Below are positions 1-8,436 of a stretch of DNA of 64,000 nucleotides, piece by piece. The stretch's first letter is position 1; each line of letters begins with the position of its first letter. The notes under the pieces were generated by a model. It was not told the origin of the DNA. It worked only from the letters and a program-made list of their open reading frames with translations, and searched no databases. A program made the position numbers and the translations under genes. This stretch comes from Micromonospora sp. MH99 (lineage in GTDB: Bacteria; Actinomycetota; Actinomycetes; Mycobacteriales; Micromonosporaceae): the NCBI RefSeq assembly GCF_021442385.1, contig NZ_MUZA01000002.1:62001-126000 (forward strand). Direction: 5' to 3'.

Positions 1-435
1 GGCGGCGGTGTGCCGGACGATCAGCCGGGCCTTACCGGCGTCGACCTTCGAGACGTCGTTCACGAACGGCGTGATCTTCGGCTTGCCGGCGGCGTCGAGG
101 TGGGCGGCGAGGCTGATGTTCGCCCCACCCGGCACCTCGGCGTTGTCGACCTTGAGGATCGCGCTGCCGACCGGCTCGCCCGGCTTGGTGAGGGCGATGT
201 CGTACTCGCCCTCGGCCAGGTTCAGCGGGCCGGCCACGTCACCGGGCTTGAAGTTGTTGAGCGTCTTCTTGCCGTTGACGTAGACGTCGACCGGGGTGTC
301 CGGGATGCCGTGCACGACGGAGACCTTCGACGTGGCGGCGTACGCGGGGCTGGCGGTGAACGCGGCGACGCCGGCGAAGGCCAACGCGGCGACGGCGCCG
401 CCCGCGGCGACCCGACGGAAGTACGAGAGCTGCAT
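1..435 (-). CDS. Secreted DUF4397-domain protein (C-terminus cut by window edge)
   Basis: The reading frame starts at an ATG (433-435) preceded by AGGAGG and runs off the left edge, so only about the first 145 residues are seen. It has a signal peptide with an alanine-rich core ending near AYA, followed by the repeat-like pattern of DUF4397 proteins (VVHGIPDTPVDVYVNG, then a glycine/valine-rich beta fold). Family members are secreted or cell-wall proteins of unknown function. It is transcribed away from the sigma/anti-sigma pair at 666-2040, and such a protein is a plausible target of that pair; this is inference from neighbourhood only. Confidence 0.85.
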   Translation of the reverse strand, partial: MQLSYFRRVAAGGAVAALAFAGVAAFTASPAYAATSKVSVVHGIPDTPVDVYVNGKKTLNNFKPGDVAGPLNLAEGEYDIALTKPGEPVGSAILKVDNAEVPGGANISLAAHLDAAGKPKITPFVNDVSKVDAGKARLIVRHTAA

Positions 436-665
436 GTCTGCCTCCTGGTGATTGGTGCTGATTCGTCAGGCCTGGCTTGCAGAACGGGTTACGCCGGCTC
501 CGCGACGGCTGGATGCGCCCTCGACGCGATTTCTTTTTCCGGCCACCACCGCATCCGGATCGGGTCCGACGGACGAAGAGCTGGTGAGATGACATCGACC
601 GGGAAAGTGGGGCGGGGACTGTGGCAGCTACAGTCGGGTATGCCCCATCGAAGGCGGGACGCCTG

Positions 666-1268
666 ATGACGGCGCTACCACAACAACCGGACCCACCGGT
701 GGACGACCTCGCGCCCCGGTTTCGGTCCGGCGACGAGGTGGCGCTGCGCGAGGCGTACGACCGCTACGGCCGCGCCGTCCTCCACCTGGCCACCTCCATG
801 CTGGCCAACCGCGCCGACGCCGAGGATGTGACGCAGGCGACGTTCGTGGCCGCCTGGCTGGGAAGGGACACCTTCGATCCGGCCAAGGGGTCGTTGATCG
901 GCTGGCTGCTCGGCATCGGCCGGCGCAAGGTGATCGACCGGATGCGGGCCACGGCGCGGGAGACCCGCGTGGTGGAGACGGTCCGGCAGTTGCCCGAGCC
1001 GGCGCAGTCGACACCAGACCCGGACCGGGTGGTGGACCGGCTGGTCATCGCGGACGAGCTGGCACGCCTGCCCGACGACCAGCGACGCATGCTGGAGCTG
1101 GCCTTCTACGACGACCTGACACACCAGCAGATAGCCACGGTGACCGGGGTGCCGCTGGGCACGGTGAAGAGTCACATCCGGCGCGGCATGGCGAGCTTGA
1201 AACGCAGATGGGAGGTGGACGGTGCAGCACCTGGAGCACGAGCGGCTGGTTTTTCTGGCGCTCGGTGA
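666..1268 (+). CDS. ECF-type RNA polymerase sigma factor (SigK-like)
   Basis: About 200 residues with both ECF sigma regions. Region 2 (about residues 15-85) contains the DAEDVTQATFVAAW helix used for core binding and -10 melting. Region 4 (about 125-180) ends in a helix-turn-helix, QQIATVTGVPLGTVKSHIRRG, that recognises the -35 element. The ATG at 666 is preferred over an in-frame upstream start at 621 because AAGGCGGGA lies just before it and the family usually begins there. The gene overlaps the next one by 47 bases, so the two are probably translationally coupled; the downstream RskA-like protein should hold it inactive. Confidence 0.9.
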   Translation: MTALPQQPDPPVDDLAPRFRSGDEVALREAYDRYGRAVLHLATSMLANRADAEDVTQATFVAAWLGRDTFDPAKGSLIGWLLGIGRRKVIDRMRATARETRVVETVRQLPEPAQSTPDPDRVVDRLVIADELARLPDDQRRMLELAFYDDLTHQQIATVTGVPLGTVKSHIRRGMASLKRRWEVDGAAPGARAAGFSGAR

Positions 1269-2040
1269 GAGCGACGCGGACAACGGGGAGAGCACCCACC
1301 TCGACACCTGCGCGCACTGCCGCGCGGAGCTGACGGCTCTGCGGCAGGTGGCCGGGCTCGGCGTGGAGACGCAGGGCCTCGGTGACCTGCCCGACCCGCC
1401 GGAGCACATCTGGCGGGGCATCACCGCCGAGATCAGGGCGGCCGAGGCCGTACCGTCGCTGACCGAGGCCCGCCGGCAGCAGGCCGCCGAGCAGGCGACG
1501 ATCGGGCAGCGGCCGGGCGGCTCGCCAACCGCGCCTGCGGCACCGGATGTCGCGGGCCCCGGACCGGGCGGCCGGTCACGGTCCCGTCGACGTGCCGGTT
1601 GGTCGCGCTGGGCGGCCACCGCGGTGACCGCCGTCGCGGCGGCGGCGATCGGCGTGGTGGGCACCGTCTCGGTGCTGCGCCCAGACGAGCCGGCGCCCGC
1701 TCCGACGCCCGCGGTGCTGGCCAGCGCGCCCCTGGCCGCCTTCGGTTCGACGCCGAAGTCCGCCCAGGGTGACGCGCGGGTTCTGCAGAGCGGCCAACTA
1801 CATCTGCATGTGGCGAATCTCCCGCGCGTGCCGGGGTACTACGAGGTCTGGCTCATCAACCCGACGAACATGGAGATGTTCTCGATCGGCACCCTCGGTG
1901 TCGACTCGGACGCTCTGCTGCCCCTGCCTCCGAATGTCGACCTCAAGAGCTACTCGGTGGTCGACGTCTCCGCTGAGAAGTACGACAACAACACCCGCCA
2001 CTCCGGCGACAGCCTGTTGAGAGGCACCCTGACGGGCTGA
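1222..2040 (+). CDS. RskA-type anti-sigma factor
   Basis: 272 residues from a GTG start with GGAGG eight bases upstream. The N-terminal cytoplasmic part carries a zinc-binding anti-sigma motif, [12 protein letters not shown] (H-x3-C-x2-C), near residue 30. A single membrane span follows at about 130-150 ([19 protein letters not shown]). The remainder, outside the membrane, matches the RskA C-terminal domain (YYEVWLINP and the end LLRGTLTG). Known relatives bind an ECF sigma factor until regulated proteolysis releases it. The start lies inside the sigma gene, which fits a sigma/anti-sigma operon. A strong terminator follows. Confidence 0.9.
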   Translation: MQHLEHERLVFLALGESDADNGESTHLDTCAHCRAELTALRQVAGLGVETQGLGDLPDPPEHIWRGITAEIRAAEAVPSLTEARRQQAAEQATIGQRPGGSPTAPAAPDVAGPGPGGRSRSRRRAGWSRWAATAVTAVAAAAIGVVGTVSVLRPDEPAPAPTPAVLASAPLAAFGSTPKSAQGDARVLQSGQLHLHVANLPRVPGYYEVWLINPTNMEMFSIGTLGVDSDALLPLPPNVDLKSYSVVDVSAEKYDNNTRHSGDSLLRGTLTG

Positions 2041-2085
2041 TCAGCGGGCCGGCTCAGCTCCCCGGCCCGCTGATCAGCTCCCACG

Positions 2086-2120
2086 AAAAAGTGGCCGCCC
2101 GGCGACGGGCGGCCACTTTT
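2086..2120. terminator. Bidirectional rho-independent terminator
   Basis: The stem AGTGGCCGCCC pairs perfectly with GGGCGGCCACT across a six-base loop, flanked by AAAAA on the left and TTTT on the right. It sits between the convergent anti-sigma gene and etfA, so it can end both transcripts. Confidence 0.9.
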
Positions 2121-2134
2121 CGGTTCCTGCACTG

Positions 2135-3094
2135 TCACTTACGCTTGCGGATCTCCTCGGCGGCCTGCGGGACGATCTTGAACAGGTCGCCCACCACGCC
2201 GAAGTCGGCCAACTCGAAGATCGGTGCCTCGCCGTCCTTGTTGACGGCGACGATCGTCTTCGAGGTCTGCATGCCGGCCCGGTGCTGGATGGCGCCGGAG
2301 ATGCCGAGCGCGACGTAGAGCTGCGGGGAGACCGTCTTGCCGGTCTGGCCCACCTGGAACTGGTGCGGGTAGAAGCCGGAGTCGACAGCCGCACGGGACG
2401 CGCCGACGGCGCCGCCGAGCAGGTCGGCCAGCTCCTCGACCAGCTTGAAGTTGTCGGCGTTGCCGACACCCCGGCCACCGGAGACGACGACGCCGGCCTC
2501 GGTCAGCTCGGGGCGGGAGCCCTTCTGCTCGGCGACCCGCTCGACGACCTTGGCCAGCTTGTCGGTGTCGGTGACCGACACGGTCAGCTGCTCGATCGCC
2601 GGGCTCGCGGCGGCCGGGGCCGGGGTGACCGAGTTGGGCCGGACGGTGACCAGCGGCAGACCCTTGGTGACCTTGGACTTGACGATCGTGGAGCCGGCGA
2701 AGGCGACCTGGGTGGCGGTGCCGTCGGCGGCCAGGCCGACCACGTCGGTCAGGATGCCGTTGTCCAGCTTGACGGCGAGGCGGGCGGCGATCTCCTTGCC
2801 CTCCTGGGCCGAGGCCAGCAGCACGGCGGCCGGCTGCACCCGGTTGACCAGCTCGGCCAGCACTGTCGCCTTGGGGGCCACCAGGTAGCCGTCGATCTCG
2901 TCACCCTCGGCGGCGTAGATCTTCTCCGCGCCGTACTCGCCCAGCTTGGCGCTCAGCGCCTCGGCCGCGCCGGCGCCACCGAGCACCACGGCGCTCGGGG
3001 TGCCCAGCTCACGCGCGAGGGTGAGCATCTCCAGGGTGACCTTCTTGACGCCGAATTCCTTGGTGGCTTCGACGACGACGAGAACCTCAGACAT
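2135..3094 (-). CDS. etfA: Electron transfer flavoprotein, alpha subunit
   Basis: 319 residues, the normal EtfA length. EtfA binds FAD and, with EtfB, carries electrons from acyl-CoA dehydrogenases to the respiratory chain through ETF:quinone oxidoreductase. The C-terminal FAD domain is clear: [20 protein letters not shown], then [20 protein letters not shown] and AIQHRAGM. The ATG is preceded by GAGGGGGG. It lies 15 bases downstream of etfB on the same strand, the usual operon order. Nothing is missing or unusual. Confidence 0.95.
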   Translation of the reverse strand: MSEVLVVVEATKEFGVKKVTLEMLTLARELGTPSAVVLGGAGAAEALSAKLGEYGAEKIYAAEGDEIDGYLVAPKATVLAELVNRVQPAAVLLASAQEGKEIAARLAVKLDNGILTDVVGLAADGTATQVAFAGSTIVKSKVTKGLPLVTVRPNSVTPAPAAASPAIEQLTVSVTDTDKLAKVVERVAEQKGSRPELTEAGVVVSGGRGVGNADNFKLVEELADLLGGAVGASRAAVDSGFYPHQFQVGQTGKTVSPQLYVALGISGAIQHRAGMQTSKTIVAVNKDGEAPIFELADFGVVGDLFKIVPQAAEEIRKRK

Positions 3095-3109
3095 GTCAGA
3101 ACCCCCCTC

Positions 3110-3889
3110 TCACACGAACTTCTCGGTGGCGAGGAACTCGACCAGCTTGACGCCGCCCTCGCCCTCATCGGTGATCTTGGCGCCGCCGGAGCGCGGCGGG
3201 CGCTTGGTGTGCTCGACGACGGCGCTTGTCGCACCGTCGAAGCCCACCTCGGTCGGCGCGACGCCGAGGTCGGCCAGGGAGAACGTCTGCACCGGCTTCT
3301 TCTTGGCCGCCATGATGCCCTTGAACGAGGGGTAGCGCGGCTCGTTGATGGTGTCCCACACGGAGACCACGGCCGGGGTGGAGGCGGTGACGACCTCGTA
3401 GCCCTCCTCGGTCTGCCGCTCGACGGTCAGCGTGGCGCCGTCGACGGTGAGCTTGCGGGCACCGGTGAGCGCCGCGACGCCGAGCCGCTCGGCGATCATG
3501 TGCGGCATGACCTGGACCCGGCCGTCGGTGGACTCGGCGCCGCAGATCACCAGGTCGGCGTTGAGCTGACCGAGGACGGCGGCGAGCACCTTCGAGGTGG
3601 CCACGGCGCAGGAACCGTGCAGGGCGTCGTCCACGACGTGCACGGCCTTGTCCGGGCCCATGGAGAGCGCCTTGCGGATCGACTCGGTCGCCCGGTCCGG
3701 ACCCATCGTCAGGATGGTGACCTCGCCACCGTGCGCCTCCTTGATCTTCAGCGCCTCCTCGATGGCGTACTCGTCCATCTCGTTGATCACGTTGTTCGCC
3801 GAACCGCGGTCGACGGTGTTGTCGTCATTGCGCAGGTTGCGGTCCGCGCCCGAATCAGGCACCTGCTTGACGAGTACGACGATATTCAT
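3110..3889 (-). CDS. etfB: Electron transfer flavoprotein, beta subunit
   Basis: 259 residues starting MNIVVLVKQVPDSGADRN, a typical EtfB N-terminus that forms the AMP-binding fold. The later segment PDKAVHVVDDALHGSC and the ETF-beta signature region (VQVMPHMIAERLGVAALTG) are present. An upstream in-frame extension to 4042 is possible, but the start at 3889 has GGAGGG nine bases ahead and matches family length. First gene of an etfBA operon that serves fatty-acid and amino-acid oxidation. Confidence 0.95.
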   Translation of the reverse strand: MNIVVLVKQVPDSGADRNLRNDDNTVDRGSANNVINEMDEYAIEEALKIKEAHGGEVTILTMGPDRATESIRKALSMGPDKAVHVVDDALHGSCAVATSKVLAAVLGQLNADLVICGAESTDGRVQVMPHMIAERLGVAALTGARKLTVDGATLTVERQTEEGYEVVTASTPAVVSVWDTINEPRYPSFKGIMAAKKKPVQTFSLADLGVAPTEVGFDGATSAVVEHTKRPPRSGGAKITDEGEGGVKLVEFLATEKFV

Positions 3890-4075
3890 CGCGCTTCGAC
3901 GACCCTCCTGTGTGGTGTTGCGATTGGCTCGCCCGGTTGGGCCGCAGCCTCGCGCGTCGGTCGACGCCAGGTCAACCGCGGGCTGCTGTGCAGTTGCCCA
4001 CGGCGCAATGTTACCTGCCAGTAGGTTGCGACCACCGGGCACTCAGAGTGACACAGCTCACCGGCACCCGCGCGG

Positions 4076-4483
4076 TCAGGCCGGCTCGGCCAGCGCACCC
4101 CGGATCTGGTCGATGGCGGCGGCCTCGGCCGGGGCCACCCCGTCGTGCGCGCGGGCCACCCGGTCCGCCGCGGTCAACACCACCGAGCGGTACGCCTCGA
4201 CGTCGGCCGGCGACTTCTCCCGCAGGATCCGCACCGCCCGGCCGAGCGCCGGCAACACCACCGACTCGATCTCCAACTGGGAGTCCCGGGGCAGCCGGGG
4301 CAGCGGACCGGTGGTCAGCGCCTCCTTGACCACCCCACTGGCATCGGCCAGCGCGCCGGAGGCGGCGACGCTCTCCCGGATCACGCCCAGCATCCCCGGA
4401 TCGGCGTTCGAGACCAGGAAGATCGCGCCGAAGGCACCCGTCTTGAGGGTCAGGCGCTCCTCGTCCGTCAACCGCTGTTCCAT
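4076..4483 (-). CDS. Hypothetical protein (135 aa)
   Basis: I do not recognise a family. The protein begins MEQRLTDEERLTLKTGAFG and is predicted to be mostly helical and soluble, without signal peptide or clear membrane span. A GTG at 4489 would add two residues and give a GTGA overlap with the stop of the acetyltransferase gene; either start implies translational coupling with that gene. Base usage matches the neighbours. The coupling suggests a joint role with the acetyltransferase, but no function can be named. Confidence 0.75.
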   Translation of the reverse strand: MEQRLTDEERLTLKTGAFGAIFLVSNADPGMLGVIRESVAASGALADASGVVKEALTTGPLPRLPRDSQLEIESVVLPALGRAVRILREKSPADVEAYRSVVLTAADRVARAHDGVAPAEAAAIDQIRGALAEPA

Positions 4484-4485
4484 GA

Positions 4486-5286
4486 TCACGGAGTGTAGAC
4501 GTACGGGGTGGTGGTGGTGACCGGGACGAGGCCGAGTCGCTCCAGGATCGGCCGGCTGTCCTCGGAACAGTCGACCTGCAGCAGCGTCCGGCCCCGCTGG
4601 TCGGCCAGCCGGGCCCGGTAGGTGACCAGCGCCCGGTAGATGCCCCGGTGCCGCCACTGCGCCAGGGTCGAGCCACCCCACAGGGTGGCGAAGCCGGTGT
4701 TCGCCGGGAAGCGCACCCAGCCGGCGCTGACCACCGTGTCGTCCACCTCCGCCACCACCACGGTGATCGAGTGCGGGTCGGCGTCGATCTCCTTGGCCAG
4801 ACCCCACACGAGGTGCGAGCGGTCCTCCTGCCAGACTTCCTCCTCCATGGCGGCGATCCGCTCCAGGTCGACGCGGGCGCTCACCTCACGAAGGCGTACC
4901 CCCTCGGGGACGACGGGCAGCGCGGCGGCCAGCGGCGCGACCGGCCCGACCACGACGGTCTCCCGGTCCTCCGGCACGAAGCCGGCGGCGCGCAGCCGAT
5001 CCGCCAGGTCCGCCGGTTCGTCGTGCCCGTTGAGCTTCCACTCGACCGACTGGCCGCGCTCGCGGAACAGCGCCACCTGCCGGGCGATCAGCTCGTCCAG
5101 CGCGTCGCCGGTCAACCCGCCCAGGTCGCGGTAGGTGAGGAACCCCCCGGCGTCGAGCCCGATGATCCGGACCAGCGGCCCGTCCCGCTCCACGGTCACC
5201 CCGGCCGGAACCGGGTCGGGGATCTCCGGGCGGAGCTGGTTGTCGTAGGCGGTGCGCAGCGTGGTCACATCAAGATCGGTCACCAC
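4486..5286 (-). CDS. GNAT family N-acetyltransferase
   Basis: 266 residues with a duplicated-looking layout: an N-terminal half of about 120 residues and a C-terminal GNAT core. Motif A appears as QWRHRGIYRALVTYRARLA, which should bind the pyrophosphate of acetyl-CoA, and the end LERLGLVPVTTTTPYVY is the usual last helix and strand. The substrate cannot be read from the sequence. Two consecutive GTG codons (5286 and 5283) could start it. It is coupled to the small hypothetical gene that follows on the same strand. Confidence 0.85.
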   Translation of the reverse strand: MVTDLDVTTLRTAYDNQLRPEIPDPVPAGVTVERDGPLVRIIGLDAGGFLTYRDLGGLTGDALDELIARQVALFRERGQSVEWKLNGHDEPADLADRLRAAGFVPEDRETVVVGPVAPLAAALPVVPEGVRLREVSARVDLERIAAMEEEVWQEDRSHLVWGLAKEIDADPHSITVVVAEVDDTVVSAGWVRFPANTGFATLWGGSTLAQWRHRGIYRALVTYRARLADQRGRTLLQVDCSEDSRPILERLGLVPVTTTTPYVYTP

Positions 5287-5325
5287 ACCAGGCTAAGACC
5301 CCGGGGAAGCGGATAATCTCCCAGC

Positions 5326-5718
5326 ATGTGGGAGGTGATCAGGCGGTGGTTCGACCCGACCGAGGCGCGCGCCGTCGGTGAGACACCCGACTACCGGTTC
5401 TCGCTGGCCAACGAGCGGACCTTCCTGGCCTGGCTGCGCACCAGCCTGGCGCTGGTCGGTGGCGGGCTGGCCGCCGCGCAGTTCCTGCCGCAGCTGCCGA
5501 TGAGCCACCTGCGGGAGGTCATCGCGGTCGCGCTGCTGCTGCTCGGCGGCGCCGTCGCGATCCGCGCCGTGGACCACTGGGCGCGTACCGAACGGGCCAT
5601 CCGGCTCGGTCAGGAGCTGCCCGCCTCCCGCTTCCCCGCCGTCCTCGCCCTCGCCGTGGGCGCCGGCGCGGTGCTGCTGGTCATCGCGGTGCTGGCGCGC
5701 GCGATCGGTGGACGGTGA
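5326..5718 (+). CDS. YidH/DUF202 family membrane protein
   Basis: 130 residues with the DUF202 opening YRFSLANERTFLAWLRTSLAL and three membrane spans at about 45-65, 72-92 and 107-127. YidH-like proteins are small inner-membrane proteins without an assigned biochemical role. It overlaps the next gene by four bases (GTGA), and that gene is a second, shorter DUF202 protein, so the two probably form a heteromeric membrane unit. Confidence 0.85.
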   Translation: MWEVIRRWFDPTEARAVGETPDYRFSLANERTFLAWLRTSLALVGGGLAAAQFLPQLPMSHLREVIAVALLLLGGAVAIRAVDHWARTERAIRLGQELPASRFPAVLALAVGAGAVLLVIAVLARAIGGR

Positions 5719-6020
5719 GCGCCGGACGCGATCCCGGGCTGCAACCGGAGCGGACCCGGCTGGCCTGGCGACGCACCCTGCTGACGCTGACCGTGGTGAC
5801 CGCGCTCGCCGTCCGGTTGGCGTCCAACGGCGGCCCGTTCGGAGCGGTGGTCGCCGGTGCGGCCGTCCTGGTCTGGGGCGGCGTGCTCGTGCTCTGCTGG
5901 CCCCGCGGAACCGGCACCGGGGCCGCCCGCACCGGCGGCCGGACCTTGCCGCTGGTCGCGCTGGGCACCGTCGGGCTCGCACTGCTCGGCGTGCTGGTGA
6001 CGGTTCGCGGACTGTGGTGA
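5715..6020 (+). CDS. DUF202 family membrane protein
   Basis: 101 residues from a GTG start that overlaps the preceding stop. The conserved N-terminal signature is shortened to LQPERTRLAWRRTLLTLTVV, followed by three predicted spans. It is the partner of the YidH-like gene just upstream. This YidH plus short DUF202 pairing recurs in actinobacteria. No function is known. Confidence 0.85.
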   Translation: MSAGRDPGLQPERTRLAWRRTLLTLTVVTALAVRLASNGGPFGAVVAGAAVLVWGGVLVLCWPRGTGTGAARTGGRTLPLVALGTVGLALLGVLVTVRGLW

Positions 6021-6047
6021 CGGGACGCGGTGCGCCATGATGGGTGC

Positions 6048-6464
6048 ATGGCCCGGCTGTACGTTCTCCTCTTCCTGGCGCAGATTGTCCTCGCCGTCTG
6101 CGCGCTGATCAGTTGCCTCTCCGCCGAGGAGGGCCAGATCCGCGCCCTTCCCCGGATCGCCTGGGTGCTGATCATCCTGTTCTTCCCCCTGGTCGGGTCG
6201 ATCGCCTGGTTCATCGCCGGCCGGGAGCCCGGCACCGCGACCCGCACGGCGTGGCCCTCCGGCAACGGCTCCACCGATCGGCAGCCGCGCCGCCCGCTCG
6301 CTCCCGACGACGACCCGGAGTTCCTGCGCTCCGTGCAGGACCGCACCCGCCAGCAGGACCAGGAACTCTTCCGCCGCTGGGAGGAGGACCTGCGCCGGCG
6401 TGAGGACGACCTGCGCCGCCGCGACGGTGATCCGCCCCGTGAGGGTGACCGGCCGGAGGTGTGA
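6048..6464 (+). CDS. PLDc_N-domain membrane protein
   Basis: 138 residues from the ATG at 6048 (an upstream in-frame start at 6030 lacks a ribosome site). Two membrane spans occupy about residues 1-60 with the motif WVLIILFFPLVGSIAWFIAGR, the phospholipase D nuclease N-terminal domain; the catalytic HKD domains are absent. The charged tail holds the repeat RRxEDDLRRR, likely a short coiled coil in the cytoplasm. These stand-alone proteins are common in actinobacteria and their role is unknown. Confidence 0.8.
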   Translation: MARLYVLLFLAQIVLAVCALISCLSAEEGQIRALPRIAWVLIILFFPLVGSIAWFIAGREPGTATRTAWPSGNGSTDRQPRRPLAPDDDPEFLRSVQDRTRQQDQELFRRWEEDLRRREDDLRRRDGDPPREGDRPEV

Positions 6465-6488
6465 GCACCAGCTCGGCCGGTACGCAGC

Positions 6489-7298
6489 TCAGACCCGACG
6501 CCTGAGGCCGCGTACGGCCAGCGGCGCGAAGATCACCGCGATGCCGGCGCCCCACAGCAGCGTCTGGAGCACCGGCCCGGCCACCGGCCCACCGACCAGC
6601 AGGCCCCGCAGCGCGTCGGCCACCACTGTCACCGGGTTGACCTCCACCCAGTTCTGCAACCAGCCCGGCATCCGGTCGGTCGGGACGAAGATGTTGCTGG
6701 TGAAGGTCAGCGGGAAGATCACCATGAAGCCGAAGATCTGCACCTTGTCCGGTTCACTCACCAGCACCCCGACGAGCACCGAGATCCAGGACGCGGCCAG
6801 CGTGAACGCCAGCAGCAGCGCGAACGCCCCCACCACGCCGAGCACGCCGTTGCCGACCCGGAAGCCGAGGATCGACCCGACGCCGAGCAGCAGCGCGATC
6901 GACCACGCCTGCTTGACGGTGTCGGCGAGGATCCGGCCGGCCAGCGGCGCCCACCGGGCGATGGGCAGCGCCCGCAGCCGGTCGAAGACGCCCTTGGTGA
7001 GGTCGTTGTTCAGCCCGAACCCCGTCGTCATCGTGGCGAAGAGCGCGTTCTGCACCATGATGCCGGGCAGCATGAAGGTGAGGTACTCGCCGGACGAGCC
7101 TGCGATGGCCGGGCCGAAGACGTAGGTGAACAGCAGCACGAACATCACCGGCTGGATGCTGAGGTCGAGCAGCTCCATCGGGTTGTGTTTGATCTGCACG
7201 AGGCTGCGCCAGGCCAGCGTGAAGGTGTGCCGCAGCCCGGCGGCGACTCCGAGTCGCCGGGCCGGGGCGAGCGCGGGGCTGAGCGTCGCGGAGGTCAT
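6489..7298 (-). CDS. ABC-2 type transporter permease (DrrB-like)
   Basis: 269 residues with six predicted membrane spans and the ABC-2 permease layout, including the FVLLFTYVFGPAIAG and EYLTFMLPGIMVQ segments. It is the membrane half of an exporter for hydrophobic compounds of the daunorubicin-resistance type; the substrate here is unknown. The start at 7298 overlaps the stop of the ATPase gene by four bases (ATGA). The reading frame stays open further upstream, but that part is only the shadow of the ATPase gene. Confidence 0.9.
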   Translation of the reverse strand: MTSATLSPALAPARRLGVAAGLRHTFTLAWRSLVQIKHNPMELLDLSIQPVMFVLLFTYVFGPAIAGSSGEYLTFMLPGIMVQNALFATMTTGFGLNNDLTKGVFDRLRALPIARWAPLAGRILADTVKQAWSIALLLGVGSILGFRVGNGVLGVVGAFALLLAFTLAASWISVLVGVLVSEPDKVQIFGFMVIFPLTFTSNIFVPTDRMPGWLQNWVEVNPVTVVADALRGLLVGGPVAGPVLQTLLWGAGIAVIFAPLAVRGLRRRV

Positions 7299-8266
7299 GC
7301 CGGGGTCCTTTCCAGGTCGGTGTCGGCCGGGGCGTCCTCGGCCCGGTGGCCGGTGAGGGAGAGGAAGACCTCGTCCAGGCTCGCGCCGCGCAGCGCCAGC
7401 TCGGCGACCGGGATCTCGGCCGCGTCGAGGCGGCTCACCATGACGGGCAGTACGCGAGCGTCGTTCACCGCGACGGTGACCGCGGTCTGCGCGACCTCGG
7501 GGGTCACGCCGGCCACCTCGGCGGCGATGGCGACCACGGTGCCGAGATCGGCGACGTCGGCTGGGCGCACGGTGAGGGTCTGGCCGCCGGTCTTCGCCTT
7601 CAGCTCCTCCGGCGTCCCCTGGGCGATCACCCGCCCGTGGTCGACCACGGCGATCTCGCCGGCGAGCTGGTCGGCCTCCTCCAGGTACTGGGTGGTGAGC
7701 AGCACCGTCACCCCGTCCGCGACCAAGGTGCGCACGACGTCCCACAGGTCGTTGCGGCTGCGCGGGTCCAGGCCGGTGGTCGGCTCGTCGAGGAACAGCA
7801 CCTGCGGCCTACCGACCAGGCTGGCGGCGAGGTCCAGTCGCCGCCGCATTCCGCCGGAGAACGTCTTCACGGCCCGGTCGGCGGCGTCGCTCAGCCCGAA
7901 GTCGTCGAGCAGTTGCCGGCCCCGCTGCTTGGCGTCGGCCCGGCTGAGACCGAGCAACCGCCCGATCAGCAGCAGGTTCTCCGCGCCGGTCAGGGTCTCG
8001 TCGACCGAGGCGTACTGGCCGGTGAGGCCGATCAGCTGACGCACGCGGTGGGCGTCGCGGACCACGTCGAAGCCGCCCACCGTGGCATGTCCCTCGTCGG
8101 CGCGCAGCAGGGTGGCGAGCACCCGTACCGCAGTGGTCTTGCCGGCGCCGTTCGGCCCGAGCAGACCGAAGACCGTCCCGGTCGGGACCGCCAGGTCAAC
8201 TCCGGCGAGGGCGGTGGTGGCGCCGAAACGCCGCACCAGACCCTCGGCGCGGATCGCGTGGTCCAT
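7295..8266 (-). CDS. ABC transporter ATP-binding protein (DrrA-like)
   Basis: 323 residues. Walker A LLGPNGAGKTTAVRVL lies near residue 38, the signature FSGGMRRRLDLAASL near 137, and Walker B VLFLDEPTTGLDPRSR just after. The C-terminal about 80 residues match the extra domain of daunorubicin-resistance ATPases. It energises the permease encoded immediately downstream. Three direct repeats about 50-105 bases upstream of the start are likely binding sites for an unlinked regulator. Confidence 0.92.
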   Translation of the reverse strand: MDHAIRAEGLVRRFGATTALAGVDLAVPTGTVFGLLGPNGAGKTTAVRVLATLLRADEGHATVGGFDVVRDAHRVRQLIGLTGQYASVDETLTGAENLLLIGRLLGLSRADAKQRGRQLLDDFGLSDAADRAVKTFSGGMRRRLDLAASLVGRPQVLFLDEPTTGLDPRSRNDLWDVVRTLVADGVTVLLTTQYLEEADQLAGEIAVVDHGRVIAQGTPEELKAKTGGQTLTVRPADVADLGTVVAIAAEVAGVTPEVAQTAVTVAVNDARVLPVMVSRLDAAEIPVAELALRGASLDEVFLSLTGHRAEDAPADTDLERTPA

Positions 8267-8313
8267 CGCAACTCCTGTCGTCTGCGGGTGTTGACACCAC
8301 CATGGGCGACAGG

Positions 8314-8370
8314 GCTGACATCCCGCCGATCCCGCGCTGACGTTACGGCGACCGACGCTGACATTCCGCC
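8314..8370 (-). promoter_or_regulatory. Three direct repeats upstream of the drrAB-like operon
   Basis: GCTGACATCCCGCC (8314-8327), GCTGACGTTACGGC (8336-8349) and GCTGACATTCCGCC (8357-8370), written on the plus strand, start 22 and 21 bases apart, two helical turns each. They lie 48-104 bases upstream of the ATPase start codon. Regular phasing on one face of the helix suggests cooperative binding of a regulator; which regulator is not visible here. Confidence 0.55.
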
Positions 8371-8436
8371 TATTTAGCTGCGGGAAGACGCGCGCCGCCG
8401 CCGCCCGCGAGGGGCGACGGCGGCTGCGGGTGCGAC

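Noticed and set aside
2282..4024. Long open frame opposite etfA and etfB (580 codons)
   Set aside because: Its codons follow the mirrored GC pattern of the etf genes and its protein is compositionally odd; both etf genes are complete with family motifs.
6489..7745. Apparent fusion of the DrrB-like permease with an extra 149 residues
   Set aside because: The extra part is the shadow of the DrrA gene in another frame; the ATGA start at 7298 gives a normal permease.
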